This document shows positions 50,204 to 59,375 of a stretch of 64,000 nucleotides of DNA, one piece after another. The translations under genes and the position numbers were made by a program. Origin of the DNA: Mesobacillus maritimus (GTDB lineage Bacteria; Bacillota; Bacilli; Bacillales; Cytobacillaceae); the NCBI RefSeq assembly GCF_019749255.1, contig NZ_JACWFH010000013.1:1-64000 (forward strand). The letters are read 5' to 3'. Under the pieces are notes generated by a model that worked only from the letters and a program-made list of their open reading frames with translations, was not told the DNA's origin and did no database searches. Position 1 is the stretch's first letter, and each line of letters begins with the position of its first letter.

Positions 50204-51553
50204 TTAGTCCACCTTCCTTTTTAAACAAGCGATATAAAAGCCATCAGAACCGAAATCCTGTGGAAGGATTTGCAGTTCAAAGTCATTGATCAAAGGACGA
50301 ACGGCTTCAGGCATTCTTTCTGAAAACGCAGGATTGCCTATATAATCAGCTTGTTTTTGTAAAAATAATTTTACTGTTTCTTGATTTTCCTCACGGTCAA
50401 TGGTGCATGTACTATAAACTAGGGTGCCCCCTTTTTTTACCAACGGAGCGACAGCTTCAAGTAAAGCTAGTTGAATTCCTTGAAGTCTCGTTAGATCCTC
50501 TTCCTTTTTTGTATATTTCATATCTGGCTTTCGGCGCATAACACCTAATCCTGAACAAGGAGCGTCAAGTAATATACGGTCAAACGACTCTGCTTCAAAA
50601 TGCTCTTGAACGGTTCGGCTGTCTAAGCTTTTTGCCTCAATGTTTTCAAGACCAAGACGAGCTGCATTATCTTTAATTAACTTCACTTTATGCTCATGTA
50701 AATCAAGAGAAATAACTCTCCCGGAGTTGTCTAGTTTTTCAGCTATATGAGTAGACTTTCCACCTGGTGCTGCACAGGCATCCAGAATGCTCTCCTCTTT
50801 TTCTGCCCCGAGAGCATAGGCTGCAAGCATTGAACTTTCATCCTGAATCGTTAACATCCCATACTTGAACGGTGTTGAAGAGGCTAAATTGCCACGAAGG
50901 CATTTTATCGCTTCAGGAATGATTGGACTTGGTTCAACAGCAAACCCTTCTTCCTCTAATAACGTTAGACACTCTTCCACTGAAATTCTCGTCACATTCA
51001 CCCTTGCTGTTTGCAAAGGTGCCGTTAGATTAAGTTCACACATCTCTCTTGTCTTTTCCAAGCCTAACTGACTGACCCATCTTTTGACAAGCCATTCAGG
51101 GTGACTTGTTTCAATCGCTAGCCGCGCGCTAGGGTCTTCAATGCTGTCCAATGAAGGAAGTCCATCCCTTTGAACACTCCTTAAAACGCCGTTTACTACA
51201 CCGGCAATTCCTTTATGACCTCGTCGCTTAGCAATTTCAACGGCTTCATAAATAGCTGCCCTTTCCGGAATTCGATCTAAATACACCATTTGATACAAGG
51301 TCAACCGTAGTAACTGTAAAACCCAACCTTCTAGTTTGCGGCTGTTTTTAATAAATGGTTTTAAGAAAAAATCGAGGGTTAGCTTCCGTTGTAGTGTTCC
51401 GTACACGATTTCTGTTAGTAGCCCAATATCTTTCTTATCTATTTTATTTTTTTCAATTGCATCATTGAGCAAAAGATTGCTATAGGCTTGATTTTTTTCA
51501 ATACTTTCCAGGAGATAAAGTGCAACCTCCCGGACATTTTTTTTACTGGCCAT
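50204..51553 (-). CDS. rsmB: 16S rRNA (cytosine-967-C5)-methyltransferase RsmB
   Basis: 449-residue enzyme with an N-terminal NusB-like domain (about 1-140) and a C-terminal AdoMet methyltransferase of the NOL1/NOP2/Sun type: [31 protein letters not shown] and the catalytic [12 protein letters not shown]. Its start overlaps the end of fmt by 11 bases, so it is translationally coupled. Confidence 0.96.
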   Translation of the reverse strand: MASKKNVREVALYLLESIEKNQAYSNLLLNDAIEKNKIDKKDIGLLTEIVYGTLQRKLTLDFFLKPFIKNSRKLEGWVLQLLRLTLYQMVYLDRIPERAAIYEAVEIAKRRGHKGIAGVVNGVLRSVQRDGLPSLDSIEDPSARLAIETSHPEWLVKRWVSQLGLEKTREMCELNLTAPLQTARVNVTRISVEECLTLLEEEGFAVEPSPIIPEAIKCLRGNLASSTPFKYGMLTIQDESSMLAAYALGAEKEESILDACAAPGGKSTHIAEKLDNSGRVISLDLHEHKVKLIKDNAARLGLENIEAKSLDSRTVQEHFEAESFDRILLDAPCSGLGVMRRKPDMKYTKKEEDLTRLQGIQLALLEAVAPLVKKGGTLVYSTCTIDREENQETVKLFLQKQADYIGNPAFSERMPEAVRPLINDFELQILPQDFGSDGFYIACLKRKVD

Positions 51554-52499
51554 GATTCTCTCCTAACTTCATACCAGCTTCAATCTGAGATCCGGCTCCA
51601 CGGAGAAATTGTCCTGCATCCATCCGTTTTTTCCCGGCAGGTTGAAGCTCTGTAACTTTAATGCCTGTTTGGTCACCACTTGCGACCACAAACCCGTCAT
51701 CCTCTATCGAAAGAATTGTTCCAGGTTCAGCGCCAACAGATACTTTTAGTTTTTCTGTTTTCCAGATTTTTAAAACAGATCCGTTAAGAGTACTGTACGC
51801 AACCGGCCAAGGATTCATCCCACGTACATGGTTATAAATCTCTGTACCTGTTTTGCTCCAATCAATTTTCTCCTGCTCGCGTTTGATATTCCAAGCAAAA
51901 GTCGCTTCCTCATCGTTCTGTTTTATCGGAGTTAGTTCTCCATTTAAAAGCTTTGGAACACTCTCTGACAACAGCTTTGCTCCTGCTTTACTTAATTTAT
52001 CATGAAGGGTCCCAACATTATCATTTTCCTCAATTTGAACTTCTACCTGTGTTAAAATATCGCCGGCATCTAGTTTCTCAGCCATGTACATGATTGTAAT
52101 CCCTGTTTTCTCATACCCGTTGATAATCGCATAATGGATCGGCGCTCCACCACGGAGTTCAGGTAGTAGGGAAGCATGGACGTTAATACACCCAAACTGG
52201 GGAGCCTCTAAAAGCTCTTTTGGCAAGATTTGCCCAAAAGCCGCTGTGACAACAAGGTCTGGTTTTAAAGATAGAATTTTTTCCAATTCATCTTTCTGGC
52301 GAATTTTCTCTGGCTGAAAGACAGGAATTCCTTGTTTTACTGCCTCCACCTTCACTGGCGGAGGAGTCAACACTTTCTTCCGACCAACTGGGCGATCTGG
52401 TTGGGTGACTACAGCTATGACTTCATAGCCATCGTGGATAAGCTGCTGCAGGACCGGGACTGAAAAATCAGGGGTACCCATAAAGACGATTTTGGTCAT
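51543..52499 (-). CDS. fmt: Methionyl-tRNA formyltransferase
   Basis: Formylates initiator Met-tRNA with 10-formyl-THF. The 318-residue protein has [11 protein letters not shown] at the N terminus, the signature [20 protein letters not shown] with active-site N, H and later D, and a C-terminal OB-like tRNA domain. It overlaps def by 4 bases; the pair carries out formylation and deformylation of nascent proteins. Confidence 0.97.
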   Translation of the reverse strand: MTKIVFMGTPDFSVPVLQQLIHDGYEVIAVVTQPDRPVGRKKVLTPPPVKVEAVKQGIPVFQPEKIRQKDELEKILSLKPDLVVTAAFGQILPKELLEAPQFGCINVHASLLPELRGGAPIHYAIINGYEKTGITIMYMAEKLDAGDILTQVEVQIEENDNVGTLHDKLSKAGAKLLSESVPKLLNGELTPIKQNDEEATFAWNIKREQEKIDWSKTGTEIYNHVRGMNPWPVAYSTLNGSVLKIWKTEKLKVSVGAEPGTILSIEDDGFVVASGDQTGIKVTELQPAGKKRMDAGQFLRGAGSQIEAGMKLGENHGQ

Positions 52500-52981
52500 T
52501 CTTCGTTCAACTCCTCTAATTCTTTTTCATCTAAGTATTTGCTTACTTTAGAAGTGAACAAAATGCCATGGAGATGATCAATTTCATGTTGAATGGCTCT
52601 CGCTAAAAAGTCCTCAGCTTCCATCTCATAGTATTTCCCTTTTCGATTTTGGGCCCGTACTTTAATTTTAAAGGCTCTGGTCACTTCACCAAAAAGCCCC
52701 GGAAAGCTAAGACAGCCTTCTGGTCCTATTTGATTTCCAGTACTTTCTATAATTTCTGGATTAATCAATTCAATTGTCCCATGGTGATCATCCACATCAA
52801 CAATCGCAATTTGTTTATCTATATTAATTTGCGGAGCAGCAAGTCCTACTCCATCAAACTCAATCATGGTCTCATACATATCATCCAGGAGTTTCGCTAA
52901 CTTTTTGTCAAAAAGTGTTACAGGTTTGCATTCCTGTTCTAATATCTCAGCTGGATGCATTACTATCTTTCGAATCGCCAA
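52496..52981 (-). CDS. def: Peptide deformylase
   Basis: Metal hydrolase that removes the formyl group from new proteins. The 161-residue protein has all three motifs: GVGLAAPQ (44-51), EGCLS with C90, and HEIDH (132-136). Start TTG 52981 ([12 protein letters not shown]) follows GGAGGAACAAAA; the alternative TTG at 53002 overlaps no ribosome site. This is the short type-1-like enzyme, like DefA. Confidence 0.95.
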   Translation of the reverse strand: MAIRKIVMHPAEILEQECKPVTLFDKKLAKLLDDMYETMIEFDGVGLAAPQINIDKQIAIVDVDDHHGTIELINPEIIESTGNQIGPEGCLSFPGLFGEVTRAFKIKVRAQNRKGKYYEMEAEDFLARAIQHEIDHLHGILFTSKVSKYLDEKELEELNEE

Positions 52982-53226
52982 TTTTGTTCCTCCAATATTC
53001 AATTACTTGGTGCTTCTCTTTCCATGTTTCCACAAAATAAATAAGTTCCATACTATAACATTAGGCGCTTTTCTTAAACTTTTTTGCTTTAGGAGCTAAT
53101 CGCCAATTGATTTTAAGCAACCTAACTCATATAAAACTAAATTGATAACAAAGAGCCTACGAACGTATTTAAAGACTATTAACTAGCTATTCTTTCGTTA
53201 AAATCAGCTATTGGGTGTTTAACGAA
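52982..53226. other. AT-rich gap between priA and def
   Basis: No gene seen. A perfect 9 bp inverted repeat TTCGTTAAA / TTTAACGAA (53194-53202, 53218-53226) starts right at the priA stop codon. It has no T run on the minus strand, so termination is uncertain. Confidence 0.6.
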
Positions 53227-55641
53227 TCACATTAAAATGTACGGATTTAAATCCATTGAAATTTGTAGACTTCCAGTAGTGGTTTCCTGCTGGTAATGAT
53301 CAAGAATGGCTTTTAAAGCGGTTTTCAGCTCTGGTTCCTTTTTGTATTTTATCAAACATTGATACCGATATCTATTTTTGATCCTAGGGATAGGGGAAGC
53401 TACGGGTCCAAGGACAACAGCCTCCTGAGAAAGCCTGGAGGTGACAAAACGGGTGATTTTTTCCGTTACGGAAACAGCCTTCATTAGCTCTTCATGGCTA
53501 ACCGTAATAAGCGTAAGGTAATAGAAGGGTGGATACTTATGGATTTTCCTTGCCATCATCTCCTGGTTGTAAAAACGATCATAATCCTGAGTACCTGCCA
53601 GTTCAATACTATAATGTTCAGGGGTATATGTTTGAATTACCACTTCACCTGGAAGCTCATGACGTCCGGCTCGTCCACTTACTTGCGTTAATAGCTGAAA
53701 CGTTTTTTCTGAAGAACGCAAATCTGGTAAATGAAGCATCGTATCCGCACTCAAAACCCCAACTAGAGTAATATTCGGAAAATCTAACCCCTTGGCAATC
53801 ATTTGCGTACCTAGTAAAATGTCTGCTTCTCCTTCTTGAAAAGCATTTAATAACTTTTCGTGCGACCCCTTACGTCCAGTTGTATCTACATCCATTCTGA
53901 TAACCCTGGCCTCGGGTAGTAGCTTCGTCAGTTCTTCCTCGACTTTTTGCGTACCTGTCCCGAAATAGCGTATATGTTCGCTATTGCATTCTGGACAAAT
54001 CGTTGGTACCCGTTCTTCATGACCACAATAATGACATTTCATAAGCTCCTGGAAGCGATGGTAGGTAAGGGTAATATCACAATTTGGACAGTTCACAACA
54101 AACCCGCAATCCCTACACATTACAAATGAGGAATGTCCTCTTTTATTTAGAAAAAGCACGGTTTGCTCGCCTTTTTCAATCCGATCTTGCAGTTTTTCAA
54201 AAAGCACACGCGAAAACATTGACCTATTGCCTTCACGCAGTTCTTCTCTCATATCAATAATTTCAACTGAAGGTAACGGTTGTTCATTCATTCGACTCGG
54301 CAAGTTAAGCAAGGTGTAGACTCCTTTTTGTGCCCGGGCAAAGGACTCAAGAGAAGGGGTAGCACTTCCCAGTACTACAGGGCACCGGTGAGTCGCTGCT
54401 CGCTTAATCGCCACATCTCGCGCATGGTATCGAGGGTTCTCCTCCTGCTTATAACTTGTTTCATGTTCTTCGTCAATGATGATAATTCCCAGATTTTCAA
54501 AAGGAGCAAAAATCGCCGAACGTGCGCCAACAACGACCTTGACCTCACGCCGCTGAATTTTTCTCCATTCATCATATTTTTCACCTGCAGATAACCCACT
54601 GTGCATGACTGCGACTAAATCCCCGAATCGTTCTTTAAACCGCTTGACCATTTGGGGAGTTAACGCAATTTCAGGAACAAGAACGATTGCTTCTTCCCCT
54701 TTTTCAAGAACACTTTGAATCGACTGGAGATAGATTTCTGTCTTCCCACTTCCAGTAACGCCGTATAATAAGAACACTTCATGACGTTCTTCTTCAATTG
54801 ATGAGAGGATTGGCATAATCGCCTTTTCTTGTGCAACAGTAAGAGGTAGAGGTCCCTGACGTTTAAACTCCCTTTCAGCATATGGGTCACGGTAAACCTC
54901 CATAAATTCCTCACTCAGGATCCCCTTTTTCACCAATGCTTTCACAGATGCCTGTGAGACACCTGTATCTCCTAATAAGGTTTTTAGTTCAACCGGTCCA
55001 GTGTGGTCGAGAAAAAACGCTAATACCTGCTTCTGCCCTTTTGCTTGTAAGGATAGGTTCTCTATTTCAACTGTAAGCTGCGGCCGACCCAAAAGGGACT
55101 GGATATGTTTTACCTTTTTTTTCCGAACTCGATCCTTTACTTGATAAATAACCTCTACATATCCACGTTCCGCTTCCTGCTTTAACATTGAAACAAGCCC
55201 TCTGTCTACGACCTCTTGCCAGGTTGCTTCCTTTCCGCCCATAAACAAAGCTTTCGTTTCCTCTTGAAGCAACTCCCACTTTACATGGGCAGCCAAAATA
55301 ACTTTTTTTTCATATTTGGCTTTCAAAGCGGCTGGAAGCATCACTTGAAAAGCAGAAATTTTGTAACACAACGTATGCTCAGTTAACCAGTCACCAAGAG
55401 TAAGCAACTCTTTATTCAACACTGGCGTTAAGTCTAGTGGTTCCACAATTTGTTTTAACTTTTTAAAATCCGATTCTGTTTTAAGGCCCGTGACAAACCC
55501 CTGTATATTACGTGGGCCAAATGGAACATTCACTCGAACTCCTGGAACAATTACATTTTCAAGATGTTCAGGTACAAGATAATCAAATGTTTTGTCTGTC
55601 TGTTTTGCCGGTACATCTACAATGACACTGGCAATTCTCAT
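53227..55641 (-). CDS. priA: Primosomal protein N' (PriA helicase)
   Basis: Restarts replication at collapsed forks. The 804-residue protein has the N-terminal 3'-DNA-binding domain (VDVPAKQTDKTFDYLVP), helicase motif I GVTGSGKTE, DEEH, GSATPSLES, and between helicase motifs the eight-cysteine zinc region (CRDCGFVVNCPNC ... CHYCG ... CPEC). GTQMIAKGLDFPNITLVGV and QVSGRAGR are further motifs. It overlaps coaBC by 4 bases. Confidence 0.97.
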   Translation of the reverse strand: MRIASVIVDVPAKQTDKTFDYLVPEHLENVIVPGVRVNVPFGPRNIQGFVTGLKTESDFKKLKQIVEPLDLTPVLNKELLTLGDWLTEHTLCYKISAFQVMLPAALKAKYEKKVILAAHVKWELLQEETKALFMGGKEATWQEVVDRGLVSMLKQEAERGYVEVIYQVKDRVRKKKVKHIQSLLGRPQLTVEIENLSLQAKGQKQVLAFFLDHTGPVELKTLLGDTGVSQASVKALVKKGILSEEFMEVYRDPYAEREFKRQGPLPLTVAQEKAIMPILSSIEEERHEVFLLYGVTGSGKTEIYLQSIQSVLEKGEEAIVLVPEIALTPQMVKRFKERFGDLVAVMHSGLSAGEKYDEWRKIQRREVKVVVGARSAIFAPFENLGIIIIDEEHETSYKQEENPRYHARDVAIKRAATHRCPVVLGSATPSLESFARAQKGVYTLLNLPSRMNEQPLPSVEIIDMREELREGNRSMFSRVLFEKLQDRIEKGEQTVLFLNKRGHSSFVMCRDCGFVVNCPNCDITLTYHRFQELMKCHYCGHEERVPTICPECNSEHIRYFGTGTQKVEEELTKLLPEARVIRMDVDTTGRKGSHEKLLNAFQEGEADILLGTQMIAKGLDFPNITLVGVLSADTMLHLPDLRSSEKTFQLLTQVSGRAGRHELPGEVVIQTYTPEHYSIELAGTQDYDRFYNQEMMARKIHKYPPFYYLTLITVSHEELMKAVSVTEKITRFVTSRLSQEAVVLGPVASPIPRIKNRYRYQCLIKYKKEPELKTALKAILDHYQQETTTGSLQISMDLNPYILM

Positions 55642-56849
55642 TTCAACTCGTCCTTCTTAAGTTGTTTCGCAACCTCTGTCAACAAATGGGTGGCTACCTC
55701 TGTTTTCGTCATTAATGGGAGGTTCACCTGACTCCCATCCTTTTTGAAGATCGTGACAATATTGGTATCCGTCCCAAAACCTGCACCTTCTTGTTTGACA
55801 TTGTTGGCCACAATCATATCGGCATTTTTCTTGATTAATTTTTTACGAGCATATTCTTCTACTTGATCTGTCTCAGCTGCAAATCCGATTAATAGTTGCT
55901 GCTGTTTCTTTTGTCCAAGTTCAAATAAGATATCCTTGGTTCGTTCAAGCTCAAGGCTTTGCCCACCATCTTGTTTCTTCATCTTGTTATCATACGTTGT
56001 TTTAGGACGATAATCTGCGACCGCTGCTGTTTTAATCACGACATCAGCATCATCAAATTTTTCAAAAACGGCCTGATACATATCTTCCGCACTTTCTACG
56101 TTAATCGTTTCCACACCTGCTGGAGGGGATAGCGTGACTGGTCCACTTACCAAATAAACATTTGCGCCTAACCTCTTTGCTTCGGCTGCAATTGCATATC
56201 CCATCTTTCCTGTTGAGTGATTTGTTAAAAACCGAACAGGATCTATTTTTTCTCTGGTTGGACCTGCTGTGATAACAATTGTTTTCCCAGCTAATAGTGT
56301 TTGAACAGGCTTGAGTTTTTCACTTAGCAATTCAACAATGGTTTCAGGTTCTTCTAGCCTACCTTTCCCTACATAACCACAGGCCAGATACCCCTCTCCA
56401 GGCTCTATAAACTGATAGCCAAAATTTACTAGTACCTTCATATTTTTTATGACTGCAGGGTGGTCATACATATGTACATTCATTGCAGGAGCGATCCAAA
56501 CAGGACAGGTTGCCGCAAGGAGGATCGTAGTGATCATATTATCAGCGATCCCATTTGCAAGTTTCCCAATTGTATTTGCTGTTGCCGGGGCAACTAGAAT
56601 GAAATCGGCCCAGTCAGCTAAATCGATATGGGCGATCACCTTTGGATTTTTTTCATCAAAGGTATCTGTAAACACCTCATTACGAGACATCGCTTGAAAG
56701 GTTAGAGGCGTGACAAACTTTGCAGCAGATTCACTTAAAATGACTTTTACTTCTGCACCGGCTTGGGTCAATTTGCTTGTAAGCGCAACTGCCTTGTAGA
56801 CAGCAATTCCCCCGGTCACACATAGCAAGATTTTTTTCCCATTCAGCAT
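55638..56849 (-). CDS. coaBC: Phosphopantothenoylcysteine decarboxylase/synthetase
   Basis: Bifunctional coenzyme A synthesis enzyme. The N-terminal CoaC flavodoxin-like half has TGGIAVYKA, H75 in AHIDLADWADF, PAMN (121-124) and the reactive C157 in LACGYVGKGR. The C-terminal CoaB half (from about 190) has TAGPTREKIDPVRFLTN and HSTGKMGYAIA, then KTAAVADYRP. 403 residues, normal length. A 365 bp gap with a family-1 repeat separates it from rpoZ. Confidence 0.96.
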   Translation of the reverse strand: MLNGKKILLCVTGGIAVYKAVALTSKLTQAGAEVKVILSESAAKFVTPLTFQAMSRNEVFTDTFDEKNPKVIAHIDLADWADFILVAPATANTIGKLANGIADNMITTILLAATCPVWIAPAMNVHMYDHPAVIKNMKVLVNFGYQFIEPGEGYLACGYVGKGRLEEPETIVELLSEKLKPVQTLLAGKTIVITAGPTREKIDPVRFLTNHSTGKMGYAIAAEAKRLGANVYLVSGPVTLSPPAGVETINVESAEDMYQAVFEKFDDADVVIKTAAVADYRPKTTYDNKMKKQDGGQSLELERTKDILFELGQKKQQQLLIGFAAETDQVEEYARKKLIKKNADMIVANNVKQEGAGFGTDTNIVTIFKKDGSQVNLPLMTKTEVATHLLTEVAKQLKKDELK

Positions 56850-57021
56850 TCATAGTACCCCCAATGGCTAACTTGACTTCTAGTTACATTATGATTGAAT
56901 CTGTTTATTTTTTCATCAATAAAAACTAGGTATTTCTCGAAAACTATAAAATAGACTTGAATTGTTAATTTCCGCCAAAGACCCTTTAGCTATTCTTGTT
57001 TGTCTGCAGCCAAAGGCGGCT

Positions 57022-57150
57022 GTTGATTTACGCACCAGGCACGAGCGGTTCGCGGGCGTGATGGGGAGCCTCCTCGGCGCATAAGCACCTGCGAGGACTC
57101 CACTGCTCCGTACTTCCACAAGAGTCTTCGTGCCTTCCGCTCCAATCAAC
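57022..57150. repeat. Family-1 palindromic repeat, copy D
   Basis: 129 bp, left end GTTGATTTACGCACCAGGCA and right end TGCCTTCCGCTCCAATCAAC. The right end equals copy A; the left has two substitutions in the shared ten-base block. The interior is shorter than in A. It lies between the rpoZ terminator and coaBC; nothing else was seen in the 365 bp gap. Confidence 0.85.
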
Positions 57151-57181
57151 TAAGAAAACAACATTGTGCTTAAACACAGCC

Positions 57182-57219
57182 AATAAAATAAAAATAACAA
57201 CCTAGAGTAGGTTGTTATT
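57182..57219 (-). terminator. Terminator of rpoZ, overlapping the stop codon
   Basis: Perfect 12 bp stem AATAACAACCTA / TAGGTTGTTATT with loop CTC. The left arm begins inside the rpoZ TAA stop; a TTTATTTTATT tail follows. Confidence 0.88.
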
Positions 57220-57439
57220 TGGCTGCATATGTGTCTTCCTGACCAGCTGTTGTTTTGAAATGAAGCTTTTCAGCGTGAATCTCTTCAAGCGCTTTGCCGA
57301 CATACTTATGAGAAACATATTTATCAAGCAGTGTGTTTTGTTGAATTTGCATGTTTCTCGCACGCTTTGCTGCAACGGATACTAATGAATATTTTGAATC
57401 AATCTTTGTTAACAATGAATCAATGGATGGATAAAGCAA
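57215..57439 (-). CDS. rpoZ: RNA polymerase omega subunit
   Basis: Small subunit that aids RNA polymerase assembly. The 74-residue protein reads [30 protein letters not shown] and [12 protein letters not shown], matching the family. Start TTG 57439 lies 9 bases after GGAGG inside the end of gmk; a longer frame overlapping gmk to 57529 is not real. It starts 1 bp after the gmk stop. Confidence 0.95.
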   Translation of the reverse strand: MLYPSIDSLLTKIDSKYSLVSVAAKRARNMQIQQNTLLDKYVSHKYVGKALEEIHAEKLHFKTTAGQEDTYAAK

Positions 57440-57440
57440 A

Positions 57441-58055
<615 letters not shown>

Positions 58056-58065
58056 TTATAAAATC

Positions 58066-58329
58066 CTACCCTTCATCCGTTATATCATCACGGTCATTTA
58101 AGCGTGCAGCCACTGTCTCTGGCTGTACTGCGGAAAGAATAACATGATCACTATCCATTACAATCACGGCACGTGTGCGCCGTCCATAGGTAGCATCAAT
58201 CAACGAGCCTCTATCTCGGGCATCTTGTATAATTCGTTTAATTGGCGCGGATTCTGGACTTACAATCGAAATAATTCTATTAGCCGATACAATATTGCCA
58301 AATCCAATATTAATAAGCTTAATTCCCAT
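58066..58329 (-). CDS. remA: Extracellular-matrix regulator RemA
   Basis: 87-residue DNA-binding protein (YlzA, DUF370) that activates matrix and osmoprotection genes in B. subtilis. Visible motifs are [20 protein letters not shown] and [20 protein letters not shown], nearly unchanged from B. subtilis. GGGGG precedes ATG 58329. It lies 56 bp after yicC and 10 bp before gmk. Confidence 0.95.
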   Translation of the reverse strand: MGIKLINIGFGNIVSANRIISIVSPESAPIKRIIQDARDRGSLIDATYGRRTRAVIVMDSDHVILSAVQPETVAARLNDRDDITDEG

Positions 58330-58385
58330 GATGTTCCCCCACTCATCATTTTTGTATTTTGCCCCTGTACATAGCTTCCTAAACT

Positions 58386-59261
58386 CTATTCGATATTTTG
58401 AACCTGTTCTTTTACCTTTTCAAGCAAACTCTTCATTTCGACGACCTCCATGGCTATCTTTGAATCATTCGCCTTTGAGCCAATTGTATTAATTTCTCGG
58501 TTCATTTCTTGAACTAAAAAGTCTAGCTTTCTGCCAATCGGTTCTGTAAGTTGAAGAATGGTAAGGAATTGTTTGATATGACTTTCTAGCCTCGTCAATT
58601 CTTCATTTATATCTGCCTTGTCAGCAAAAATGGCTACTTCAGTCAAAATACGAGTTTCCTCTAATTGACCACCTACGAATTCGTCCATTTTCTTCGTAAG
58701 CCTATCGCGGAATTGCTCAACCACAATAGGGGCAAATTGCCTAACTTTATGGGATCGTGCTTGAAGACGTTCAATATTTCCTTTCACATCCAATTCAAGA
58801 GCTTTCCCTTCACGAATTCGCATTTGCACAAGTTCGTCAATAGCTAATGATAGTGCTTTTAATACCAGGCTTTCAAGAAATTCGTTTTCTGTATTTTTCT
58901 CTTCAATTTGGATAAGCTCAGGTCTATTTACCAATTCACCCAGCGTTACCTCACCCGAAAGACCGTATTTATCTTTAACTTCAGTTATGTAGCGGAAATA
59001 TTGATCGAGGAGCTCCCAGTCTATCTTTACACCTCGGTTGATAGCTGCTTGGCCATCAAGCGTTACATAGACCTCAACTCTTCCTCTCTTAATATGGGTG
59101 GCGAGGCTCTTTTTTAAGTTGGCTTCAATCTTTAAAAGTTGGTTTGGCATCCGAATATGGAACTCACAAAAGCGATGGTTGACACTTTTAATCTCTACTG
59201 TCACTCCAAGCTGCTCTGTTTCCACCGTACCTCGACCAAAGCCGGTCATGCTTACGACCAT
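58386..59261 (-). CDS. yloC: YicC family endoribonuclease (YloC)
   Basis: Member of the YicC/YloC family, recently described as endoribonucleases. The 291-residue protein begins [11 protein letters not shown] and has [17 protein letters not shown], the basic [11 protein letters not shown] segment and the C-terminal [19 protein letters not shown], the most conserved part of the family. Start ATG 59261 is chosen by similarity; ATG 59276 also stays in frame and neither ribosome site is strong. Confidence 0.93.
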   Translation of the reverse strand: MVVSMTGFGRGTVETEQLGVTVEIKSVNHRFCEFHIRMPNQLLKIEANLKKSLATHIKRGRVEVYVTLDGQAAINRGVKIDWELLDQYFRYITEVKDKYGLSGEVTLGELVNRPELIQIEEKNTENEFLESLVLKALSLAIDELVQMRIREGKALELDVKGNIERLQARSHKVRQFAPIVVEQFRDRLTKKMDEFVGGQLEETRILTEVAIFADKADINEELTRLESHIKQFLTILQLTEPIGRKLDFLVQEMNREINTIGSKANDSKIAMEVVEMKSLLEKVKEQVQNIE

Positions 59262-59329
59262 CCAGAACACATCCATTCTCTTAGAGTCGTTTCATCTTAA
59301 ATCAGTTTTCTTTTATGTATAACCCTTCT

Positions 59330-59370
59330 AGGCAAAAAAGAAAGGCAATAGAGGGTATCTCTATTACCTT
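59330..59370 (-). terminator. Terminator of the P-type ATPase gene
   Basis: Stem AAGGTAATAGAG / CTCTATTGCCTT with one G-U pair, followed by TCTTTTTTG on the minus strand. Confidence 0.85.
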
Positions 59371-59375
59371 ACGGA

